NCBI GenBank assembly: GCA_013350335.1
Contig: CM023542.1
Coordinates: 3,340,025-3,404,024, forward strand
From: Chimonanthus salicifolius
Taxonomy: Eukaryota; Streptophyta; Magnoliopsida; Laurales; Calycanthaceae
Direction of reading: 5' to 3'
Length of the DNA: 64,000 bases
The notes under the pieces were generated by a model. It searched no databases. It saw nothing but the letters and a program-made list of their open reading frames with translations, and was not told where the DNA came from. The stretch's first letter is position 1. Every line of letters begins with the position of its first letter. Positions 21,701 to 33,700 of this stretch are shown here, piece by piece. Position numbers and translations under genes: made by a program.

Positions 21701-24700
21701 AAACACCATCTGGAGGAGTTGCTAATTAGATATGAGAATGAATGGGTTGATTCACTGTTGGAGACTGAAAAATTGATGGTAAAAGGTGCAGGCAGCATTG
21801 AGGACATTTGTGGTGCTGAAGAAGATTGAGGATAAAGATACCAAGTGGACGACAAGATCGATGGACCACTACAATGGATTGGCGAAGTAGATAAAGACAG
21901 TTGGTGTTCTAGCATGCGAGAATGATAGATTAGAATGATCTCCATGGTTGAATCTTGTGAAATAATGTGATGTCCTCCTTAATCAGGAGAGGCTAAGTAA
22001 TCTTATTTATAGAGAAAGGAGATTACAAATATAGAAGGTAAATCAAATAAAATAGGCAAAACACTAAAATGGAAAATACAATAATAGTAATGGCTAAGTA
22101 ATGAAAATCTAATTATAACGAATATAATCTAATTATATCTTAACACGCCCCCACAAGTTGAAGCGTGTATGAAATAACACGAAGATTAGAAATTGCAGAA
22201 AATGGCACGTGTACTGCGAAAAGTGGCACACTGACTGGCCACGAAGATTGGTTGAATGAGCAACACATTGATTGACTGCTAACTGGCAGCACACTGACTT
22301 GTTGCGAAGAGGATTTGAATAAGCTGCACGCTGATTGATTGCTAAGATTTGATGAAGTGGTAGCACAATGACTGGCTGCGATTTTTTTTTGAAGTGGCCG
22401 CACAATGACTGGCTGCGAATTGGCAACACACTAATTGGTTGCGAATTGATAGGCGGCGAATGTAGGTGGAAGCCTAAAGAAGAGTTTTTTTTTTTTTTTT
22501 TTTAAGGATGAAGGTTTTTTTTTTTTATGAAGCGGAAGGTGAAAGATCTCATGAGCGAGTGGCAATGAGGTTGGGCATTCAATCGGGATCTGGGATGGAG
22601 GGAATAAGTGCAGTGGGTGACGGGCGATGGAGAAGAGACATACTGTGAATCTGGTCGATCTCCAGAGACGGATCAGGGGTTGTAGCCTGCTGAAGACAAT
22701 TGAAGGAGCACCCTTGTCGGGGCAAAAAAGTGAGAGGGCAGCAAGGTGACAGAGCACCTTATAGTTCATCTGAGTCCATGGACGAGGTGTCTTCATCTTG
22801 AGTATTGCAAGATCAAAAGGTTGAGCACCTTGAGCAGCAAATAGAGGAGTAGTGGATCAAAACATGGCGGATTTCTCAGGCGTCGGTTCGCTCGGACAGA
22901 GGAGAGGAGGTGAATCTCATGGCAAAAGGGAGAAGCAGAGATCGAATATACAGGTCTCGGCCAAACCAACCAGATCTGATTCGGCCTGCCAAGTGCCTTA
23001 GATGAGAGAGGAAACTCATATCTGACTGTTGTGTTTTTTTTTTGGTAATCATCTGGTTCTGTAGACAACAACAGAGGGCAGCAGAATGCAAATTTGAGAG
23101 AGAGTTGGCGGTCATGAGAGGAGCGCCGGAGAGGTAGAAATAAGCCAACTGATCTGGGCCTTGTGCACAGCAAGTGGGTGAAAACTTTAGGAAATAGGGG
23201 TGGACAGTGACGCCATGATTATCGGTGCTTGAGATGGGTTCTGCAGATCGTGTGGGAGGCTGGATAATGTCTCAGATCTGATATCTGAGAAGGGACTATG
23301 GTCCAAGATGGCTGAAGAGGGTAGATCTCAGATGGAAGCAGAGTTGCAGATTTGGGAATAGGGTAGATCAACGATGTCCTCCCTCTGCTGGTGTGGTTGC
23401 AACCAGCAGAGGGAGATGGAGAAAAGATCCTACAGTCTTCCTCTCTCAGACCAAAAAAATAGAATCTAGAGAAAGGGATCGAATTTTTGGCTCTAATACC
23501 ATGTGAAATAATGTGATGTCCTCCTTAATCAGGAGAGACTAAGTAATCTTATCTATAGAGAAAGGAGATTTTAAATATGGAAGGTAAATCAAATAAACTA
23601 GGAAAGGCACTAAAATGGAAAATACAATAATAGTAATGGCTAAGTAATGAAAATCTAATTATATCTTAACAAAACTTAGTTGGAGTAAATACAAAAAAAG
23701 GCAGTCTGACAAACATATCCAGATGAAGTAGACAAAACATCTGACCTGTGGACACAATTGCAAAGAGGCGATTCAAACTCAATCACAAACAGGTGGCCCT
23801 ATCAATGGAGGAAATTGCCTGGGTTTCTTAATGGGTTACATGATTTGCAATCAATTCAAATGAGTCTGGGAGAGGGATTTGATGAGGGATGGTGGCAACA
23901 GCTTCTTCACAGTTTGTCATTTATAATTAGCGAATAGGTCATTCAGGTGACAGTCCTGCTCCTGTGCAGCTGTGGATATTTGGTAGGCCTGTAAAATTGT
24001 GGTATTGTGGTCGATAGTTCCTCCAATAAGATCTTAACAACTGATTTGTTGACAAGTTGTTTGCTTGCTATCACTAATACCTATTCTTCATAGTTCTTAG
24101 AAGCTGAAAGTGTGAGGAATCCATTTATACATTGTTACTTCAGGAGAGAGGTCTGGGTCTTTACCTTCAACTTGTTTAGCATTGATTTAGTGATGCCATC
24201 TTTGTGCTTGGCTATTTAGCATCTGGCTACAGGAAAATAAATGGAAAAATAAAAACAAAGAAAGAAATTTCCTTTGATATAACAAGCTGTACATGAAAAA
24301 TGCTATTCTCTTTCCAAACACATTGATATAGGCACAAAAAATTGTGTCCATGTATGTGTGGCTGCAAAAGAATTAGACATTACCAAAATGCTATTCTCTT
24401 TCCAAACTGAAGTTTAAGTAACTTTTGGAGGTGCAGTGAGAATTCTGGGGCCGACAAACATGAGATTTGACAAATGTTAATGCTTGAAGGTATTATATAA
24501 CATTGTTTAAACAAGCAGAGGTCCTTCAATGCTTACGTGAGAGGCAAAACAGAATGAAAAATTGAAGCTGATTACAAACGAATGCTATTTGATAAGATAA
24601 TAACTGTATGCTGTCTTTTTATATACAAAAGGCGGAAAACCTGTAACTTTTTTTAATTAAATTTCTTCATTGGTTTAAAGATTTCACTTATCTTTCAATA

Positions 24701-27700
24701 GTGTTTAATTATTTCATGAACGTTTGAGAGAATTCAAAAAAATTGCAGCCTTTTTGAAGCAGGAGTTGTTTTATAGAGAGATGTTTCTGTGGAAACATAT
24801 CTTTACACCCATCAAGGAAATTTCTTGTTACTATGGATTATAATATTTCAGTCATCAAACTCCACTTTGATCATTTTCGTGAAAGTAGCCAAATATGGTA
24901 TAGGTTTGGTCAAAGATAATAGCATTGTTCTGTTGCTATGATCCACAATTTGGGATGTTAGGATTAGCGGTTATTTCCCTTGGCTGACCTATTGATGACT
25001 GAGAAGGCCTTCGTTGCATCATGACAAGGTAAGATTTAGCACTTGCAAAAATCTGTAGAGTGCCTTTAATTTACAATAGCTGCTACTTCCATCTTGTCAT
25101 TTGAAGAGAAAATCACGGTGGAAGATCCATGTAGAAATCTCCTCTTTCTTTTCTCGAGCATAAAATTTTCTCATGGGCCACCGTTGGTTTGAGGAGGATT
25201 TTCAGAGTTTCTCATATAGAACCATATTGAAGATCATATTGGATTTATGACCAACCATAATTACCAAATGATGCATTTCTTCTACTGCTTATCTTGTTTG
25301 CATTGATGTAAGCGTTAAGATTGGTATTTCTGGTGCTTTTTGTGTTGGTGCAGATACCTAATCAATAAGCTTCAAGAGATTAAAGTTGTTGGTGAACTGA
25401 ACAGGGTATGATTCAATCAGTTCTATATTTAAGATTATGTTATATATTTATATTGTTCTTTATTTAATATTTACTTTCATTTTCACTTCAGGAGTTTGTT
25501 CTTGATATACTTCAATCAATAGTAGAGATAGTTATTTATGGAGATCAGCATAATCCATCTATTTTTGAGTAAGATTTTTTCCATGATAGTTACTAATTGA
25601 CTTAGTGATTGGGTCTGTTGGTATGATGGAGCTGTTCTATGACTTGGTGATTGTTTTGTTGCAGATGTTTTATGGAATATCAAATTTTGGCAGAGTTCCT
25701 TCGCTTGCTTAATGTCAGTAGAAATTCAAGAATTGAGGCTCAATTGCTCCACTATCTAAGTATAATGATCCAGAACTTGAACAGTGAACACTCAATTTGT
25801 GAGATTTTCCACAAACCACATTTCTTACTTCTTTAGAGGCTGTTTGCCGGATTTCCTCCCTGAGTAAATAAACTCTGCAGAAAAAAAACATTATCTTTGG
25901 GTGCAATCCACATTATCTGACAGGTGGCTTGTTACCATGGAAGCACACATTTATGTTGTTGGTCAAAACCCCTGTTTCCATTGAAAATGAACAAAACACT
26001 TCAGCGTGGAAAACCTCTTCCTCTTTTCCTTGTAAAATTTTTTGATCCCCTACAGAGAAATGGATTCCTTGGAAGAAGGGGGAAGGGTCTTACTTTTTGT
26101 ACTCATCATTTTCCATTAGTTGGAAACGACAATTTTCTGTGCTCTTCATTTTCCATCAGCTGAAAAATGGCAAACAGACCCTGAGTATTATAGGAGTTCT
26201 TTGGTTTTCTGACGAGATGATGCTTGTACATGCTGCAGACTACTGTTTTAGCAATGAGTATATTAACAATATTATACTGCACAAATATGAATTTGATGTG
26301 GGTGATCTGGCTTCGTACTATGTATCATTTTTAAGGTTGTTCTTTTGTCCTCTGCATTACTTCAAATTGATTTATCCTATGTACTGTAGTTGATGGTTTT
26401 TCTATGTATATTTATTTAAAGCTACTTAAGTCCATTTTGAAATGTGGGCTAGTTAGCATATGTTTTAATCTTATATATGCTTTCTTTGTAATTTCATGCA
26501 TTTTGTTTATCAAAGAAACAATAACTCTGAACATTTCTTATTCTGTTCTTCTTGTCAGAACAGTGAGTGACAAAGTAAATAGAGACACTATATGTCTTCT
26601 AGTGAAGGTTCATGATGTAAGAAGCCTATTCCTGTAAGAATTATTATTATTATTATCATTATTCTTATTCTTTGTATCTTTTAGGTTGTGTTTTATGCTA
26701 TCCAACATTTGATATTGCATCTGCCTTTTAGCTTTCTTACAGTTTTTGTGGATATGGATGCACGTCTTAAACTGTGGCATTCATCTGTCACTTTCTTATC
26801 ATTAGTAGATTATTATGATGCACTGGCTTGTACAGATTTCATTATTGTCCATCAACCGGATTGTGCTAGTTGCTATATAGGCAAACTGGGAGAAAATGGC
26901 TATAAAATTTATCGTAATTACTTGGCTTTTTCTTTTGCCAGTTTACATGCATCCACCGGCTAAGACATGGCAATAAGAGTTCAATGGAAAGATGTCCACA
27001 ACATCATAATATATATTTAAGGACAGACTCCATTGGAAATGCTACAACCTTGGAAAATTCCAGTTGGAAGGAAATACAACTTGCAAATTTGAGTTTTTTA
27101 CACAAGGTTGCAACTAAATTTGAAAACATGATACCATTCAAGGAGGAAGAATCACCAAGGGAATCAGGAAAATGCCGGTGGTGGAGGATGGCTTCCGGTG
27201 ATCGGGAGGACAAACCGTGGAAAGGCACCAATCACTTTGTTCATAGCAAACTTGTTGGACCCAACGACTTGGAGCTGGCTGTGTTGAAAGTGATGAGGAA
27301 AATTAACTCTCTTGTATATATAGAGTACAACTGATAATCTCTCACAATATGTGAGGATCTTAATTTCCTAATTAAGAGATTACAAAATCAATCATAATCT
27401 AATCCTATCAATCATAAATGGAAATACCATAAATGGAAATACATCTTTAATAAATCATTATATATCTCAACACCCCCCACAAACTCAAGTGGGTCCAGCT
27501 CGGTCGAAGCAAAAAAGCCAAAATTGGAACCAGCTGACGTCTCGCAACGACATGTACCGGAACAAATACCGGAGAAGGAACGATGGAAACTCAATTCTTG
27601 AAACAGAAAGGCTGCAACACCACAGTATGAAGGTCTAGTTCTAAAAAAAAGGCAGAGCGCCGGAAGAAAATGTTCCGGTGGCCGATTTAATGGCGGAAAG

Positions 27701-30700
27701 TGTTGGCGACAAAGGGAAGAAACATTGGTAATGCTTCAGAAGACACATGAAGTAATGAGAATCCTTTACAGAAGTCTGCTGCATTGAGAAACTGATTTAA
27801 AGAAGATGCCGAAGTCCGATGAGGAACAATAAAACGGATAAAAACATAAACCTCCATTTAACAAGACCAAAGATAGGTCTCAGAGGGTTCCACTGGTATT
27901 CAAACTCAAAATCGTGCCTTACAGATGTGAACCAAAAATGACTGTAGAGTTGTGGGATTATAGGTTCAAATATGAAGAAATACCATCTTCTGCAAGGAGA
28001 TACCAAGAATAGCCCCAACTAGCATCAATTTATCATCGTCAAAGGTTTCCGTGTTCACAGCCAACGCAAGATCATCTTCTGCTTTCACTGCGTCCGCCCA
28101 ACTGATCGACCCCTTAGACATTGTAGGGCCATCCGGAGAACTCTGCAAAACCACTTGTTTCCATTTGCCGTCACTACCCCCTTGTACCCCCGTGGAGAAG
28201 CGTCCAGCGTAAAAGTAGAACCGCCCTCTCCAATTGCCGTCATCCGCTGTGAAAAATCTCCATGTCTAGAAACTTTAATCGCCTGAGAAGAACTTCTGTG
28301 AACTCCCTGTAGCTGTGGATGACTTACAAGCTGACGATGAAAATATGTTGTTTTAGGACCTTTTGAAGAGACGGGCCCAGACTCACGGTGTCACTTAGAA
28401 AGGGCGAGGTTAATGGGCTCACAATCAAGCCCGAATGTTTAATCACCTTCCTTTTATAATACTTAAGCAAATCAAGCATTAAATCTTATGCGTTATAAAG
28501 AAAATGAAGCGATCCTTTTAGGGTTAGCTTTTTAGCTCTACTTCACCACCTCATTCCTGTTTGGGCTTCATTCTCTGTCGTTATTCTTTAGATTTTCTAT
28601 GAAGTTTTTTTTTTTTTGTTTTAACATAAGAAAAGAAAAAGATTAACATGATGTATTGAGTTGAACATATTATGGTTGCATTCTAAGTGGGTTGGGTGGA
28701 CACACTAAAGTTATTTTTTTAAGCAACAAAATCAAGTTTAAAGTCATGCTTCTGATATTGATGTGATTAGTTGTTGGTCAATCTAATATTAGGCGATATC
28801 ATGAGTTCTTTGTCTGAGAAAATCGTAACCTATTAAACCACAACCAAGTTCTCATACATTTTCTGAAGTGTATATATTTTGTGGCTTTATTGATCACTTG
28901 GTTTCTGATGTCTAAGTCATGGCTTCTCAAATTCATGTTGTTCTTTGACAGGATAGGGTAGTCTCATTTCCGTTGTACACTGAGGCAATTAAATTTGCTC
29001 AGCATGAAGAAAAGATGATTCAGATAGCAGTACGTGCCTTGACACTTGGCATATACCATGGTATAATCTTGAAGCTTCATTCATTGCCATGTGAAAGGTG
29101 AATTGAAATATTGGATTTAAATCTTGCGCTTTTGGCATCTTGCAACAGTGTCCTTTTGATTATGCAGTTAGCGATGATATGGTGTATGCATTCATAACAA
29201 CCCCTCCAGTATCAGAATATTTCTCGGAATTGGTTCTGAACTTGAGACAGCATTGCTTCAGTCTAGATGCCCTTGTCAATGCTACAAAGTATGCTTCCTT
29301 TAATTTTTGTGACTTGTAGAGATACATATGCATATGCATATACACATACCATATTTGTGTGTGTGTGTGTTAAAGTATATTATGAAACTATTGACATTTA
29401 CATTTTGTTGGCAAGTGCATGTGCATATGCATGTGTGTGCATGTGTTTGTGTGTGCACATTTACGTGTGCATACCCACATTTGTGTTTGTGAAGTTTATT
29501 ATGGGAAAACCTTTTGATATTCACTTTTATAACCAACTCAATTTTGTACATGTGGCCCATTTATGTGAGATACAAGTTAATCATCTTACAGGCCCTCTCT
29601 TAGGAGTCCCATAGCTACAAATAGCACTACATGGACATTTCTACCAGTTTATACTAGGACTCTTGAAGAAGGAAAACGAATGTTGAGAAAAAAATTCACC
29701 TACATATCTGTTGGATTGTTTCTTTCTCCCCAAAAATGTTCCTAGTCCTATTCCATTGTAGGATTCAATGGGTGGATTATTTTGATGACATGTGTGCCAT
29801 ATCAAAACTGCCATGTTCTATTTATTTCCTACCAAAAAGTAAATGTGATAAAGTGGTAGTGTTTTGTCTCTTCAGAGACATCCAATTGGAATTATATAGT
29901 GAAGATTAACATGGTCCCTGCACAAGGATGACATGCACAAATCGGGAAATGGTCCAAAAAATTTGTAGTTTTTGCTATTCTCACATGTCGATGTGCATGA
30001 AGGCACACACGTCAAGGGGATTTTGTCGCTGTTAGAAAAATTGAGGCTTTCATGTCGGTCCTCCTACGATCAACTGTTCACATTCCTATTTTTCATAAAT
30101 TGGTAGATAGATGGATAGTCTAAATGGTGCCTCTCTTAAATGCACAACCATAATGTGTATGTATAAATGTATGTTTATGTTGATCTGCACACAGAAGGAA
30201 TTATCTAGATGGATGGGGGCTACGGGTTCTATTTCATTTATAGATATGTTCTCTACAGTGTCCATGTGCATGTGTGGTGATTACAAGGTAGATAGACATA
30301 TAGACGGATGGTCTCACTAGACTATCTTTCTATACATATACTGATGCAGCTGGAGCAGGATCTGGAGAGCTTCCTTGATGTTGTGCGATCAGAAACTGGA
30401 CTTGATGGACAACCAGCCTTTGGACAACTGATCTTGATGAAATCCTAGTCCACGTTGATGGGTTCTCAGAACAAGAATAAATGGAAGTGGGTCCACGACA
30501 AATGGGCTTAAATGGGGAAGGGCTTGCTGCCTGGGTTTTAAGAACTTAATATAGGGGCAGAAAGGGGTGGAAGTGTAGGAATCTGGGAGCAGAGGATGGG
30601 ACAAGGAATAGATTGATGTAGTAGAGGGTAGGATGTGAGGTAGATGGCATGGACGGTGGAATGGAGGGGAAATATTAGGTGAATAAAATAATGGAATGGC

Positions 30701-33700
30701 AAGATGATGATGGGCTGGTGGTGAATGGGATCTATAACAGGGCTCGGACAAGGGCGTTGGCTGACTGTCTCGATGGTAACCAGATCTGGAGATTCAGGCA
30801 GGGGTTCAACAGCAACAAGGCAGCAGCAGAGTATTGCTGGGTGGCTGGGCCTGAACTTGGTGGGAGGCCTGAAGTGGCTGGCGTCTCACAGGCAGGAGCA
30901 GGAGCGCTGGATGGCGGACTTGGCTGCAGCGTCCAATGCAGGTGAAATGCTGGCTGGATGGAAGACTTGGCTGGTTGCTCGACTGAGAATGCTGGAACAA
31001 AGCACACCTTTTGGGTTGTGGTTGTCGCTGGATCTGCTGACGAGAATGGCAACGGGATTGCTGGTTGGGAGTGGATCTCAAACAGCAACTGGGATGCACG
31101 AGCATGAGAATCTGGCAGCAAGGCTTGCGGTCGTGGCTGAGGCTTTGGTTGGGGAAAACCTCTGACTGGTTCGGGCTCTGCACAGAGAAAGAAGATAGAG
31201 GGGAAGAGAGAAGCAGCGAAAATAGAGGGAAGAAGAGCAGCAGCAGGGGCTGCCTAATCAAAGAAGGAAAGGGAGGAGAGAGACGAAAAACATAGAGAAG
31301 AAGAGGAAGGAGGAGGATGTAGTCTTGATTGTTTCTGTAGTGTCCCCAACGCCATCCGGAGCACCCATCTGACAGCAAGAGTCAGCTGGGTAAAGAGGGT
31401 AGAGAATCCAACGATGGGTTGTCTTGCAATGGATTTAGAAATTTCCCCGCTGGAAACGTCGACAGTGTAGGAGATGGAAACATGTGGGACTGCCACCACG
31501 TAGGAACGTTTGCACGCTTGAGTACCTTCACTCGTGCTACATCATATACAAACATGATACTCATACATAAATGTATTTATAAGTCTAATATTGATTTAAA
31601 CCCTACAAATGGAATCATTGAGATGGGTTGGGCTAGGGGTTCTATTTTGTTAATAAATCTATCCTTTGTAGCTCCAACGTGGATGTGTGGTGATTATAAG
31701 GGGTTGGAAGTCATAGAGGACCTCTAATGTACTGTATGTAATTTTCCAACGACATCAGATGTCTATAGGGTATGATTTTGTGACCAAGTGTAACTGTGGG
31801 ACTAATTAGGGTGTATGGAGATGCCCAATGTTACTAAAAGTCATACACCCATGCATCTGTAGGTCTTCTTCAAGTGCCAACCTTGGAGATTATCGTGCAT
31901 CCAAGTGGCCTCATAGAGACGCATCATTAGTGAAACATGTGGATCCTTTGTATACTTTTTGGGCTTTATTCATTGGTGCAATGTTGCTTGGGGCCAATTA
32001 AGGTTTACTTTTCGGTCACCTCAAAAATGACCATTTTACCCCTGTAATTTAGATTAGTTAGCTCTTGATGTGTAATAAATGAAATAAATAAATTGAATTT
32101 CAAGTGTTGCAAGAAAAAAATAGAGATTTCAGAGAAAAAGAGTCAAAATGGAAGAAAAGAGCAGGAAATTGCCTGAGGAGGCCATTTTTGGAAAGTGTCT
32201 GAATTTTACCACATAAATTTGTAATTTATTGTAAATGACCATAATGCAATATTATTAAAATTTCACAACCACCTCCATCTACCATAAACTCTCATGAATT
32301 AGTTATATATCCTACTTGATCTCCAAGTAGACTTGCATCACTGTTGGATGAAATATTGTTTTTATTGTTGATATTGGGGCTTAAAAGCCATACCTACAAT
32401 GATCTAGAAGTTGATTTTTGGTTAACTCTAATCCATGCGACCTTTGGTTCCTTCTTCCCTTATTGGTAATGCTGCCACCACAGTTGCACAAATTTTGTGA
32501 AATGTATGCCAATTGCACCTCTGCCTCAGATTCTTCATGGATTTTTTTTGAGTGGTAAGAAATTGAATATTTTAATAGAAAGGGGAGATACAAAGTTAGA
32601 TATGGGTCTAAGAGTCTAAACCGATGATACAACAGAAAAAAGAGGAAAAAAATACACCTACTAAAACATCCCAAACACCAAGCATAAAATAAAATCCAAC
32701 CACTCCCCATATCTTGTCGAAGTCTCAAAGGTGGAATATGCCTGCAGTTGAGGAATCAACCCCCCTCTTTGCAAAGAAGTCTGTCACTCCATTGACTATT
32801 CTTCTAACTAGTGCAAAGGAAATCTCGTGGTCTGAACATAAAGCCCTAATCTCCCTTACAACTGTATTCAGTTTCCACGGAGGCCGTTTCAACTTCATAG
32901 CCCACCTAATCGCATTTGTCTTGTCCCTTTCGATGACTAGATTCCTCTGCTCGACTGAGTTCCATATGGTCAAGGCTCTCTTGATACTAAGAAGTTCTGC
33001 CTCGGAGAAAACTATGGATGTTTTACCATTATGATCTCGAAGAACACTACCTCTTCCTGCTGGTCCCAGTTTTCCCTTTGTTGAGGAGCCCAGGTAGTGG
33101 GGGTTCTAACATTTCTTGGACCCCTGCTCTGACATCCCTCCCAAGAGAAATACAAATCAATTATTTTGTAACCTTTGAACTCTTTTCTGGCTAGGAGCCA
33201 AACACAAAGCCTCCATTTGTCTTTTTAAAAGATCTCACCCTCCTTGGATTCCTTAGCCTCAAAGATCCTGGCATTCCTTTCCTTCCATAAGGACCACAAG
33301 ATTGCCACTGGAATGGTATTCCAGGTAACCTTCATCTTAAACCTGAAGTGAGGGAGGAAACAGAACCCCACTATTCCCCCGCAAGTTCTGTCAAAAACCC
33401 ATGATACTCCCAACAGATTGACAAAATTTGTCCATAAATTCCTAGCCATTGGGCACCCTGCAAATAGGTGATCTACGTCCTTTTCCAAAAAGCCACAGAG
33501 AGTGCAGTGTAGATCTTCATCCGAGCTAAATAAACCTCTCCTAGATCCATTCTAGGGATTACCTTTCCTTTTAGAGTGCACCACACAAATGTTTGGACCC
33601 TTGGGGGAGCTAACTTTTTCAAGCTAAGCAAGGTAAATGGGCCTTGTCATTATGCTGGCAAAGAGCCAAATGAACCATTGTCTTGACTGAGAAGGTGTCT

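Larger units (their letters stand above)
18803..25353 (+). other. TT9 intron 1 (6.6 kb), element-rich
   Basis: The intron contains a GA microsatellite, a LINE 3' end with a 49-bp tandem repeat, and a complete short LTR element (21956-23671). I see no conserved coding sequence. Frames such as those at 22431-23173 on the minus strand lie inside the LTR element and look non-coding. Confidence 0.75.
26617..28951 (+). other. TT9 intron 6
   Basis: This 2.3 kb intron holds an ATT microsatellite near 26641-26670, a minus-strand LTR with part of its interior (27282 to about 28400), and unassigned AT-rich sequence. Confidence 0.6.

Noticed and set aside
22431..23173. Overlapping minus-strand frames of 90-126 codons
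   Set aside because: They are inside the non-autonomous LTR element 21956-23671, have no gag/pol motif, and the frames overlap one another.
30350..30449. Possible TT9 exon after TGATGCAG at 30350
   Set aside because: In the phase required by exon 8 it does not match the family. The exon at 34555 completes the codon and continues the expected sequence.
30806..31378. 190-codon minus-strand frame
   Set aside because: It lies in a GC-rich island open in several frames, with serine/leucine/proline-rich low-complexity translation and no motif.
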